Shown one piece after another: positions 1 to 5,255 of a stretch of 5,255 nt of DNA. The notes beneath the pieces were generated by a model. The model made no database searches. It saw only the letters and a list, made by a program, of their open reading frames with translations, and was not told where the DNA came from. Numbering within the stretch: the first letter of the stretch is position 1; the number at the start of each line of letters is the position of its first letter. This DNA is from Parvibaculum sp. GTDB taxonomy: Bacteria; Pseudomonadota; Alphaproteobacteria; Parvibaculales; Parvibaculaceae. Location of the stretch: positions 1 through 5,255 of the forward strand of contig JACIYQ010000246.1 in NCBI GenBank assembly GCA_014359855.1, written 5' to 3'. The translations under genes were made by a program, and so were the position numbers.

Positions 1-287
1 TTTTGGGTTTTGAAAACGGCCCGGCTTTCTGAATTCGGAGCCGATCAGGACATCCGGGTGATCCAGTAAACCCGATTTCGCGGTTCCGAGTCCCGAGTGC
101 TGGCGAACAGGCGTTTCGCTCGCAAAATCAAAAGCTTGAACCAGACCGGGAAAATTTAAACCGGACAGCAGTGGATTGATCCAGAAGATGACGATAGCGG
201 CGATGGATCGTGTCCCGTGGCGCGGCGTAGCTGGATTTCATAGCCATCGGTGATTTCCGGCAGGGTCGGGTTGCTTATGACCAATCT
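1..287. other. Gene-poor, probably IS-associated region
   Basis: I see no gene with a convincing start here. The stretch is less GC-rich than the rest of the window (for example the AT-rich run near 120-160), suggesting foreign or degenerate DNA. On the minus strand one frame is open from 237 to the window edge (79 codons, containing the peptide AAIVIFWINPLLSG) but has no ATG or GTG start after the TGA at 238-240. A second minus frame, 247 to 128, runs from ATG to TGA and would encode a basic 39-residue peptide beginning MAMKSSYAAPRD. At 7-17 there is a small perfect inverted repeat, GTTTT-G-AAAAC. Because the region leads straight into an IS256-type transposase start, I infer that part or all of it is IS or IS-flanking sequence. 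I could not find a terminal inverted repeat or target duplication. Confidence 0.4.
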
Positions 288-421
288 GAGGGACACCACC
301 GATGAGCGACGACATGATGAACCTGCGCTCACTCGTTGAGAAGAGCGCCGACGCCGATTTGCTGCGCGAGATGATCGGCTTTACCGCCGAGAAGCTGATG
401 GCGCTGGAGGTCGGCGCACTG
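288..421 (+). mobile_element. IS256-family insertion sequence remnant (RBS and transposase N-terminus only)
   Basis: A Shine-Dalgarno sequence GAGGGA (288-293) sits 8 nt before the ATG at 302. The first 40 codons read like the opening of IS256/Mutator family DDE transposases of rhizobial type: MSDDMMNLRSLVEKSADADL, then a segment containing LREMIGF and EKLMALEVGAL. In intact members this is followed by a G-A-A-Y-G-E-K stretch and about 350 more residues with the DDE catalytic triad. All of that is absent, because from about codon 38-41 the frame continues into unrelated VOC sequence. No right end is visible, so the copy cannot move on its own. The left boundary of the element is unknown and may lie anywhere upstream. 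Family assignment is from recognition of the N-terminal motif, not a database search. Confidence 0.7.
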
Positions 422-619
422 ATGAAGGCGCCGGAAGGCGCCGCCGCCTGCTGGAACTTCTATTTCTGTGTCGACAACATCGACGCCGCGGTCAAGCGCA
501 TCGCTGAAAAAGGCGGCAGCATCGCAATGGGTCCGCATCAGGTGCCGGGCGACGCCTGGATCGTCGAGGCGCTCGATCCGCAAGGAGCCTCGTTCGCCCT
601 TGTCGGCGCGCGCGCCTGA
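302..619 (+). CDS. Chimeric ORF: IS256 transposase N-terminus fused to C-terminal half of a VOC/glyoxalase protein
   Basis: This intact 105-codon ORF has two unrelated parts. Residues 1-40 match the start of an IS256-type transposase. Residues about 41-105 match the second half of a small glyoxalase/VOC (vicinal oxygen chelate) protein of the CFP32-like type: the strand-helix region WNFYFCVDNIDAAVKRI (51-67), a glycine turn KGG (70-72), GPHQVPG (77-83), WIVEALDPQGASFALVG (86-102). The usual VOC N-terminal portion, with its substrate-recognition strand and part of the metal site, is missing, so the fold is probably incomplete and metal catalysis unlikely. The start at 302 is supported by GAGGGA at 288-293, meaning the remnant borrows the transposase translation signal. 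The ORF ends 6 bp from the end of convergent asd. It is best read as a truncated, probably non-functional VOC gene revived in frame by an IS scar. An expressed new small protein cannot be excluded. Confidence 0.7.
   Translation: MSDDMMNLRSLVEKSADADLLREMIGFTAEKLMALEVGALMKAPEGAAACWNFYFCVDNIDAAVKRIAEKGGSIAMGPHQVPGDAWIVEALDPQGASFALVGARA
605..616. repeat. 12-bp perfect palindrome at the convergent gene ends
   Basis: GGCGCGCGCGCC is fully self-complementary and lies in the last codons of the chimeric ORF, just beyond the stop of convergent asd. With no loop and no following T-run it is a poor intrinsic terminator in either direction. It may simply reflect alternating GC codons (Gly-Ala-Arg-Ala). 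Confidence 0.3.
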
Positions 620-625
620 TCGGGA

Positions 626-1645
626 TTAAGCCGCGCGGACGAGAACCTCGCCGATCTGAACGGCGTTGAGCGCGGCACCTTTCAGAAGCTGGTCGCCCGC
701 GACGAACATCGCGATCAACCGTCCGGAAGGATCGGAAATGTCCTGGCAGATGCGGCCGACGAGAATGTCGTCCTGCCCCGACGCGTCCTTCGGCATCGGA
801 AAGTAGTTTTCCGCGCGATCGTCGACGATCTTGATACCCGGCGCCCCAGAAAGGATTTCGCGCACTTCCTGCGGCGTGATCGGTCTCTCGCATTCGAAGT
901 CGAGCGCTTCGGAATGCGCGCGCAACACGGGCACGCGCACGCAGGTCGCCGTCACGCGAATATCGGGGTCCGCGAAGATCTTCTTCGTCTCGTGCACCAT
1001 CTTCAGCTCTTCTTCGTTGTAGCCCGTTTCCGGGTCCACATTCGAATTGTGGCTGAACACGTTGAAGGGGTAGGGATGCGGAATGATCTTCTGCTCGAAG
1101 GGCTCGCCCGAAAGGAAGGCGCGCGTCGCCTGTTCCAGTTCCTCCATCGCCGCCGCGCCCGCGCCCGACGCCGCCTGATAGGTCGCCGCCACCAGCCGCT
1201 TCACCGGGTTCACCTTGTGGATCGGCCAGAGCGGCGTGATCGCGATGATGGTCGAGCAGTTTGGATTGGCGATGATGCCCTTATGATCGAATGCGGCCTC
1301 CGGATTGATCTCCGGAATGACCAGCGGCACGTCGGGGTCCATGCGGAAAGCCGACGAATTGTCGATCATCACCGCGCCTGCCGCCTTCACGGCTCCCGCG
1401 AATTTCCGCGAAATGCCGCCGCCCGCCGAAAAGAAGGCAATATCGACGCCCCTGAAGCTGTCCTCTGTGAGCTCCTCGACGAGAATGTCATTGCCCCGGA
1501 ATTTCATGGTCTTGCCGGCCGAGCGCGCGCTGGCCAGCAGCTTCAGCTCCTTCACCGGGAAGTTGCGTTCATCGAGGCAGCGGATCATCTCGACGCCCAC
1601 GGCGCCGGTCGCGCCCGCAATGGCGACGACGGGATTGGCATTCAT
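626..1645 (-). CDS. asd: Aspartate-semialdehyde dehydrogenase
   Basis: Asd is a cytoplasmic enzyme that reduces L-aspartyl-4-phosphate with NADPH to L-aspartate-4-semialdehyde, the branch point to diaminopimelate/lysine, threonine and methionine. The 339-residue product has the usual family length. Visible motifs are the NADP-binding glycine loop GATGAVG (11-17), the SAGGG segment (73-77), IDNSSAFRMD (94-103), the active-site motif NPNCST (127-132) with catalytic Cys130, the QAASGAG segment (157-163), and RVPVLRAHSEA (237-247) with the probable acid-base His244. The C-terminal dimerisation region ends in LKGAALNAVQIGE (321-333). The ATG at 1645-1643 is preceded by CGGAG (1658-1654) 8 nt upstream, and the glycine loop lies at the expected distance from this start. 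It is divergent from the TPR gene and converges on the chimeric ORF with 6 bp between stops. No lesion is seen, and the gene should be functional. Confidence 0.97.
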   Translation of the reverse strand: MNANPVVAIAGATGAVGVEMIRCLDERNFPVKELKLLASARSAGKTMKFRGNDILVEELTEDSFRGVDIAFFSAGGGISRKFAGAVKAAGAVMIDNSSAFRMDPDVPLVIPEINPEAAFDHKGIIANPNCSTIIAITPLWPIHKVNPVKRLVAATYQAASGAGAAAMEELEQATRAFLSGEPFEQKIIPHPYPFNVFSHNSNVDPETGYNEEELKMVHETKKIFADPDIRVTATCVRVPVLRAHSEALDFECERPITPQEVREILSGAPGIKIVDDRAENYFPMPKDASGQDDILVGRICQDISDPSGRLIAMFVAGDQLLKGAALNAVQIGEVLVRAA

Positions 1646-1705
1646 TTTCGGTACTCCGGACCGGGCTCATGATCCATCAACGGAGAGCCCGCTTATTGCG
1701 CCGTG

Positions 1706-1734
1706 CCTATAACAGCGCCGCCGGGTCCGGGCAA
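1706..1734 (-). promoter_or_regulatory. Candidate sigma-70-type promoter of asd
   Basis: Read on the minus strand, TTGCCC (1734-1729) is followed by exactly 17 nt and then TATAGG (1711-1706). Each hexamer matches the sigma-70 consensus at four of six positions. Transcription would start near 1699-1700, giving a 5' leader of roughly 55 nt before the asd ATG with its RBS at 1658-1654. It is the best -35/-10 pair I could find in the 176-bp divergent region. I found no comparable pair directed toward the TPR gene. Confidence 0.45.
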
Positions 1735-1821
1735 GGGGCTGCCTTGTGTCCCTTTTGGCCGCTTTCTCGGATGCGCCGGACGGGGTAGGCTGCCCGTCGG
1801 CGTAATGATCGGGATGGAAAG

Positions 1822-2355
1822 ATGCGGAAGAAAGCTGGATTGGCCCTCGTTCTCGTGAGCCTGCTGGTGGCGCCGCTGCCGGCAGGCGCCGACGCGATAG
1901 GCGACAACAACATTTGCTACGAGAAATTCGCCTCAGCCGACTACAAGGGCGCCATCCTCTATTGCACGAGCGCCATCGATTCCGGCGAGCTTTCGGATCC
2001 CGATCTCATCGCCGCGCTGATCAATCGCGGCGTCGCCTACAAATCGATCGGCGAATATGAAAGCGCCATCGCGGATTACACCCGCGCGCTGCGTATCGCG
2101 CCGAAGGATGCGCTTCTCTACCAGAACCGCGCCAACGCCCTCCGCGAGATGGGCGACTACGACGCCGCCCTCGAAGACATTCAAAAATCGATCGACCTCG
2201 ATCCGAAAAGCGCCGGCGCCTGGTATGTGCGCGGTGCCATCGCCGAGGCCCGCAGCAACGCCGGCAATGCCCGCAAATACTATATGACCGCGCTCAGCCT
2301 CGATCCGCAGAACAAGGTCTATCGCGAAAAGATTTTGGGAAACGGTGACCGATGA
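1822..2355 (+). CDS. Exported tetratricopeptide-repeat (TPR) protein
   Basis: The 177-residue product begins with a classic Sec signal peptide: basic MRKK, hydrophobic core about 6-18, and a likely signal peptidase I site after ADA (23-25). There is no lipobox cysteine, so the mature protein should be soluble in the periplasm. The rest is TPR: a degenerate first repeat at about 29-58, then canonical repeats at about 65-96 (NRGVAYKSIGEYESAIADYT), 99-130 (NRANALREMGDYDAALEDI) and 133-164 (YVRGAIAEARSNAGNARKYY), each closing with a D/A-P-K/Q turn. Cys32 and Cys48 in the first repeat could form a disulfide after export. TPR arrays mediate protein-protein contacts; no enzymatic domain is present. 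The ATG at 1822 has a partial RBS (CGGGA, 1810-1814). The TGA overlaps the next gene's ATG by 4 bp, implying co-translation with a membrane protein, its likely functional neighbour. The specific partner is unknown. Confidence 0.88.
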   Translation: MRKKAGLALVLVSLLVAPLPAGADAIGDNNICYEKFASADYKGAILYCTSAIDSGELSDPDLIAALINRGVAYKSIGEYESAIADYTRALRIAPKDALLYQNRANALREMGDYDAALEDIQKSIDLDPKSAGAWYVRGAIAEARSNAGNARKYYMTALSLDPQNKVYREKILGNGDR

Positions 2356-3104
2356 CGACGCAACTCGATGTCACGGCAACGATCCGCGAGGCCTATAGCG
2401 GCGCCTGGAATCATCTTGATGAGATGGTGCGTCTCATCTGGCTTCCGGGCTCGCTCTACCTTGCACTGTCCATCGCCAGTGTCTTCGTCGATGTCGAGGA
2501 GCAGCGTGCGCTCGCGGTGGCGCTTAATTTGGCATCGCTCTTTCTCTGGCCGATCATCGCTGTCGCCTGGCACCGCTTCATCCTGATGGGCGACGCGCCG
2601 CCCGGCCGGTTTCACTTCGCCTTCGGCCGCCGCGAGGCGCGTTACCTCGTCGTCTCCGTCTTCCTCACGCTGCTTTTCGTGCCGGGTTTCGTTCTCGGCG
2701 CGACGCCCGCCTTCATGCCGGCCAACATGACGGCCTCTCTGCTCAGCTTCTTCGGCGCGCTGCTCGTCATGGTCGCCATCTATTTCATGGTGCGGCTGTC
2801 GCTTCTCCTTCCCGCCGTGTCGGCCGGCGATCCGGTGAACCCGCGCCTCATCCTTGAGCGCACGAGAGGAAACTTCTGGCGTCTCGTGCTCGTCTTTGCC
2901 TCCGTGGTTCTGCCCATGGTGCTGGTGGCGATTGTCGCCGGCTCGCTTCTCGAGGGCGGCCCGGTCATGAGCGTCGTCGCGGTCGGCATCCTGAGCCTTG
3001 TGCTCATCTTCTTTGCCGTCGTGAATATTGCGGTTCTTTCGGTGGCCTACCGCGAATTGATCGGCCCGCCCGGTACCCAGGCCCCCGATACCGGCGATTA
3101 CTGA
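2352..3104 (+). CDS. Uncharacterised six-segment integral membrane protein (paralogue 1)
   Basis: I do not recognise a named family. The 250-residue protein is strongly hydrophobic, with probable membrane segments near 28-46, 54-76, 98-120, 128-154, 176-199 and 205-230. It lacks a cleavable signal peptide and has a short polar tail. Distinctive polar motifs are VAWHRFILMGD (71-81) at the end of segment 2, RLSLLLPAVSAGDP (148-161) after segment 4, GNFWR (173-177) entering segment 5, and LSVAYRELIGPPG (229-241) after segment 6. All recur in the gene at 3198-4106. These W-H-R and A-Y-R-E signatures at the membrane edge may serve ligand binding or assembly, but that is inference. The ATG lies inside the TPR gene stop (ATGA, 2352-2355), with GGTGA at 2344-2348, so translation is coupled. 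The general look resembles multi-pass domains of unknown function such as the YciC-like or GPDPase-membrane type, but I cannot assign it. Confidence 0.85.
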   Translation: MTTQLDVTATIREAYSGAWNHLDEMVRLIWLPGSLYLALSIASVFVDVEEQRALAVALNLASLFLWPIIAVAWHRFILMGDAPPGRFHFAFGRREARYLVVSVFLTLLFVPGFVLGATPAFMPANMTASLLSFFGALLVMVAIYFMVRLSLLLPAVSAGDPVNPRLILERTRGNFWRLVLVFASVVLPMVLVAIVAGSLLEGGPVMSVVAVGILSLVLIFFAVVNIAVLSVAYRELIGPPGTQAPDTGDY

Positions 3105-3124
3105 TCTTTATTCAAGGTTGCCCC

Positions 3125-3138
3125 CGGGCTCTCGCCCG
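3125..3138 (+). terminator. Weak stem-loop between the two membrane-protein genes
   Basis: CGGGC (3125-3129), loop TCTC, GCCCG (3134-3138) forms a 5-bp GC stem followed only by TTAAAG, so it lacks a proper T-tract. It may cause partial attenuation at most. The same spot offers a weak promoter-like pair, TTGCCC (3118-3123) with TAAAGT (3140-3145) at 16 nt spacing. Whether the downstream gene is in the same operon is therefore open. Confidence 0.2.
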
Positions 3139-3197
3139 TTAAAGTAAATGCACCGTTCCGGGAATGGGGCGCGGCCGGTTCTTTGGGGGGATCACAC

Positions 3198-4106
3198 ATG
3201 AGGAAGCTGCCGGTCATTCGCTCCGTGAGCGAAGTATTCTCGGGCGTCACACGCCATTATTTACAGCTTGTCGGCGCCGCCTGGCCTGCGCTCGTCTTCG
3301 TCGCCATCGGGCTTGGGCTCTACGGTTGGGCCTATTACGAGTCCGGCGCCTTCGAAGTCTTCGCGATGCTCCAGCAGGGGCAATCCATGGAGGAGATCGC
3401 GGCCGCAATGGAGGCCGCCGATCGGGGCGCCCTCGGCCCCGCCTATTTTGCGGGCTTCCTTATCATGTTCCTCGCAAGCGCCGTCGCTGCCGTGCGCTGG
3501 CACCGCTTCGTGCTGATGGGCGAGGGCAATGGTGGCCTGATCCGCGCCGAGGACGGACGCTACATCTGGACCTTCATAAAGGTCATGTTGCTCTACCTCG
3601 TTGCGATCTTCGCGCTTGTACTCGTCTTTGTGGGAATTGCCGCCATTGCCGGTGCATTCTCCGATGCGGGCAACACCGGCGTGGCGAGCATCCTCATGCT
3701 GATCTTCGGCATCGGTATCGTGGCCGCCTATCTGCTGGTTCTGGGCTTTCTGCTGCGGCTCATGCTTGCCTTGCCGGACGCCGCCATCGGTCAACCCGGC
3801 AAGGTCATCGGGATTTTCCCGGCCTCGCAGGGCAATACCTGGCGCATGGCCGGCTACGGCATTTTGATCGGCCTCATCTACACGGTGATCCTGTTCGGAC
3901 TGGTGCTGATCATGGGCCTTCTCGGCGCAGTGCTCGGCGGGGGCGCCATTGCCGTGCTTCTGCTCGGTGCCGTCGGCCTTGCCGCCTACTTCTATTTCCT
4001 CATGCTGCAGATCACCATGCTCTCCGTCGCCTATCGCGAGATCGTCGGTCTTCCGGGCGGCCACGAGGGCGAGGCGACCGTCGCGGAACCCTCTCCCGGC
4101 CTCTGA
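3198..4106 (+). CDS. Uncharacterised six-segment integral membrane protein (paralogue 2)
   Basis: This 302-residue hydrophobic protein is a diverged duplicate of the gene at 2352-3104. Matching landmarks occur in the same order: an N-terminal SEVFSG (11-16; cf. REAYSG), VRWHRFVLMGE (99-109), RLMLALPDAAIGQP (187-200), GNTWR (212-216) and LSVAYREIVGLPG (275-287). Likely membrane segments are near 25-47, 82-104, 126-153, 160-190, 218-245 and 250-275. It differs by an insertion of about 30 residues between segments 1 and 2 (about 50-80), including acidic EEIAAAMEAAD, which could be an amphipathic helix. The ATG at 3198 is chosen over a TTG at 3183 because the strong RBS GGGGGGA (3186-3191) sits 6 nt before it and would lie inside the longer ORF. 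Function is unknown. The 93-bp gap from paralogue 1 allows either operon membership or its own promoter. Confidence 0.85.
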   Translation: MRKLPVIRSVSEVFSGVTRHYLQLVGAAWPALVFVAIGLGLYGWAYYESGAFEVFAMLQQGQSMEEIAAAMEAADRGALGPAYFAGFLIMFLASAVAAVRWHRFVLMGEGNGGLIRAEDGRYIWTFIKVMLLYLVAIFALVLVFVGIAAIAGAFSDAGNTGVASILMLIFGIGIVAAYLLVLGFLLRLMLALPDAAIGQPGKVIGIFPASQGNTWRMAGYGILIGLIYTVILFGLVLIMGLLGAVLGGGAIAVLLLGAVGLAAYFYFLMLQITMLSVAYREIVGLPGGHEGEATVAEPSPGL

Positions 4107-4128
4107 TTGCGCTTTGACCGGGATTTTT
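4094..4128 (+). terminator. Possible intrinsic terminator overlapping the stop of membrane paralogue 2
   Basis: TCCCGG (4094-4099) can pair with CCGGGA (4118-4123), immediately followed by five T residues (4124-4128). The GC stem and T-tract fit a rho-independent terminator. The 18-nt loop is longer than usual and the stem is only 6 bp, so efficiency may be low. It would separate the membrane cluster from panB. Confidence 0.35.
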
Positions 4129-4154
4129 GTAGGGTCCGCACACAAGGATCGGGA

Positions 4155-4261
4155 AAGGCGCGGGGACGTGCCTTAAGGGTTTGTTTTGGTTGCCCTTTTC
4201 GCCGCGGCATCCGGCCGCCATCGCAAAGTCCCGCGCGGATGCCCATCTATATGGTATATGG
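4155..4261 (+). promoter_or_regulatory. Structured leader upstream of panB
   Basis: The 191-bp gap before panB contains a 7-bp hairpin, AAGGCGC (4155-4161) with GTGCCTT (4168-4174), one G-U pair and a 6-nt loop. A second possible stem follows directly, AAGGG (4175-4179) with CCCTT (4193-4197), across a T-rich loop. Further on is a perfect tandem heptamer TATATGG TATATGG (4248-4261), the most AT-rich spot in the leader and a candidate -10 region, although I find no good -35 in front of it. A TTG-initiated extension of the panB frame from 4181 crosses this region, but its peptide does not resemble PanB. I recognise no known riboswitch. Confidence 0.25.
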
Positions 4262-4297
4262 GGCAGCTTCGTGCGGTTCCTGACAGGGATGATCCGA

Positions 4298-5122
4298 ATG
4301 TCCGTACACGCCAAGATCAAGCGTATCACCGTGCCCGAGCTCCGCGCCCGCAAGGGGGCCGAGCCCATCGTCTCGCTGACCGCCTACCACGCCCATACCG
4401 CGCGCTATGTCGATCCTTATGTCGACTTCCTGCTCGTGGGCGACAGCCTCGGCATGGTCATGTACGGCATGGAGACGACGCTTGGCGTCACCCTCGACAT
4501 GATGATCGCCCATGGCGCCGCCGTGGTGCGCGGCACCGAGCGCGCCCTCGTCGTGGTCGACATGCCCTTCGGCTCCTATGAAGAGAGCCCGGAAGTAGCC
4601 TTCCGCAATGCCGTCCGCGTCATCAAGGAAACGGGCTGCACGGCGGTGAAGATGGAAGGCGGCGCGCGCCTCGCGCCGACGATCCGCTATCTCGTCGACC
4701 GCGGCATTCCCGTCATGGCCCATATCGGTCTCACGCCGCAAAGCGTGCAGGTCATGGGCGGCTTCAAGGCGCAGGGCCGCGACGAGAGCGAATGGGCCGC
4801 TATCGAGGCCGATGCCCGCGCCGTCGCCGAGTCCGGTGCCTTCGCCGTCGTCGTCGAGGGCGTGGCCGAGCCGCTTGCAGCGCGCATCACCCGCCAGATC
4901 GAAATCCCGACCATCGGCATCGGCGCCTCGGCCGAATGCGACGGTCAGATTCTCGTGCTGGAGGATATGCTTGGCCTCTCGCCCAGGCCGGCGAAATTCG
5001 TCCGCGAATTCGCCACGCTCGGCGCCCAGATCGCGGGGGCTGCCGAGGCCTATGCCTGTGCCGTGCGCGAGCGCAGCTTCCCGGCGGTGGAACACACCTA
5101 CAGCATGAAAAAGGCGAAATAG
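4298..5122 (+). CDS. panB: 3-methyl-2-oxobutanoate hydroxymethyltransferase (ketopantoate hydroxymethyltransferase)
   Basis: PanB transfers a hydroxymethyl group from 5,10-methylenetetrahydrofolate to 2-oxoisovalerate, giving ketopantoate, the first committed step to pantothenate and CoA. It is a cytoplasmic TIM-barrel enzyme that needs a divalent metal. The 274-residue product has normal family length. Visible residues are SLTAY (26-30), LLVGDSLGM (45-53) with metal ligand Asp49, VVDMPF (86-91) with Asp88, VKMEGG (117-122) with Glu120, AHIGLTPQSV (141-150), GGFKAQGR (154-161), VVVEGV (184-189) with the probable catalytic Glu187, and the phosphate/substrate loop IGIGASAECDGQILV (206-220). The ATG at 4298 is preferred because CAGGGA (4284-4289) precedes it by 8 nt and MSVHAKIKRITVPELRARKG is a typical PanB N-terminus. 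An ATG at 4289 and a TTG at 4181 are in frame but lack such support. panC is not in the window. It ends just before a strong hairpin. Confidence 0.97.
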   Translation: MSVHAKIKRITVPELRARKGAEPIVSLTAYHAHTARYVDPYVDFLLVGDSLGMVMYGMETTLGVTLDMMIAHGAAVVRGTERALVVVDMPFGSYEESPEVAFRNAVRVIKETGCTAVKMEGGARLAPTIRYLVDRGIPVMAHIGLTPQSVQVMGGFKAQGRDESEWAAIEADARAVAESGAFAVVVEGVAEPLAARITRQIEIPTIGIGASAECDGQILVLEDMLGLSPRPAKFVREFATLGAQIAGAAEAYACAVRERSFPAVEHTYSMKKAK

Positions 5123-5131
5123 CTCAATCTC

Positions 5132-5155
5132 TTGCGGGGCTCTCGGGCCCCGTAA
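5132..5155 (+). terminator. Stem-loop terminator downstream of panB
   Basis: TTGCGGGGC (5132-5140) pairs with GCCCCGTAA (5147-5155), a 9-bp stem with one G-U pair and a 6-nt loop, starting 9 nt after the panB stop. The following CGCTGTTT has only a short T-run. Being nearly symmetrical, it could also serve a minus-strand gene converging from the right. Confidence 0.55.
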
Positions 5156-5188
5156 CGCTGTTTGCCAATGGCCCTTCGCCGGGCTATT

Positions 5189-5255
5189 TTACGCGGCCTG
5201 CAGGGGGCGGGCGCCGGGCGCTTCCTCTGCGCCCTTCAGCTTTTCTCCGCGGAGT
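5189..5255 (-). CDS. Possible C-terminal end of an unidentified minus-strand gene (partial)
   Basis: Reading leftward from the window edge, a minus-strand frame gives LRGEKLKGAEEAPGARPLQA plus a final A and a TAA stop at 5191-5189. Third codon positions are mostly G or C, as in the other genes here, while an alternative minus frame over the same bases (ending at the TAG just beyond) uses more A or T there. The charged, alanine- and proline-rich tail looks like an ordinary disordered C-terminus. Twenty-one codons are too few to identify a family. If real, it converges on panB and could share the hairpin at 5132-5155. Confidence 0.35.
   Translation of the reverse strand, partial: LRGEKLKGAEEAPGARPLQAA

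Noticed and set aside
7..17. GTTTT-G-AAAAC inverted repeat as a terminator or IS end
   Set aside because: The loop is one base, too small to form a useful hairpin, and no matching second copy is present to make it a terminal repeat.
914..1672. Long plus-strand ORF (252 codons) opposite asd
   Set aside because: It is fully antisense to a clear asd, is very rich in Arg and His as expected from the shadow of a GC-rich gene, and has no recognisable domain.
3183..3197. TTG start for membrane paralogue 2
   Set aside because: It would place the strong GGGGGGA RBS inside the coding region; the ATG at 3198 is correctly spaced from it.
3164..4117. 317-codon plus-strand ORF overlapping membrane paralogue 2
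   Set aside because: It is the same strand in another frame, Arg/Cys/His-rich with no coherent hydrophobic pattern. The frame at 3198-4106 has conserved motifs shared with its paralogue and a strong RBS.
3261..4145. 294-codon minus-strand ORF opposite membrane paralogue 2
   Set aside because: Its Asp/His/Gln/Glu-rich composition is the usual mirror of a hydrophobic gene, and no family features are visible.
4181..4297. N-terminal extension of PanB from the TTG at 4181
   Set aside because: The extra 39 residues do not resemble PanB, and the RBS at 4284-4289 with the ATG at 4298 gives the normal family start.
4247..5095. 282-codon minus-strand ORF opposite panB
   Set aside because: It is antisense to a motif-complete panB, rich in His, Asp and Arg, without any recognisable motif.
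1..5255. CRISPR array, tRNA, defence or toxin-antitoxin system
   Set aside because: I saw no regularly spaced repeats, no tRNA-like cloverleaf sequence, and no gene with such domains.

Overview
The window is high-GC bacterial DNA with a strong preference for G or C at third codon positions. Gene content (an alphaproteobacterial-looking aspartate-semialdehyde dehydrogenase, PanB, and an IS256-type transposase start of the kind common in rhizobia) suggests an alphaproteobacterium, probably of the Hyphomicrobiales/Rhizobiales. This is inferred from protein character only; no rRNA or other marker gene is present.

Layout. Positions 1-301 hold no confident gene, are visibly less GC-rich than the rest, and look like mobile-element-associated DNA. 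At 302-619 lies a small chimeric ORF: about 40 residues matching the start of an IS256 (Mutator) family transposase are fused in frame to the C-terminal half of a glyoxalase/VOC protein. It converges on asd (626-1645, minus), with only 6 bp between the stop codons. A divergent intergenic region (1646-1821) carries a reasonable promoter for asd. On the plus strand a probable operon follows: an exported TPR protein (1822-2355), a six-segment membrane protein starting in a 4-bp ATGA overlap (2352-3104), and, after 93 bp, a second membrane protein (3198-4106) that is a diverged paralogue of the first. panB (4298-5122) follows after a 191-bp leader with hairpin potential and ends at a good stem-loop. 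The last ~65 bp may be the C-terminal end of a minus-strand gene.

How the genes relate. asd makes aspartate semialdehyde for the lysine/diaminopimelate, threonine and methionine branches. panB makes ketopantoate for pantothenate and CoA. These are core housekeeping genes. The TPR protein and two paralogous membrane proteins between them form a small uncharacterised envelope cluster; the TPR protein and first membrane protein are translationally coupled. The chimeric ORF is most simply the scar of an IS insertion followed by deletion. No CRISPR, tRNA, rRNA, toxin-antitoxin or defence system is visible. The most unusual items are the IS/VOC fusion and the tandem membrane paralogues with their exported TPR partner.
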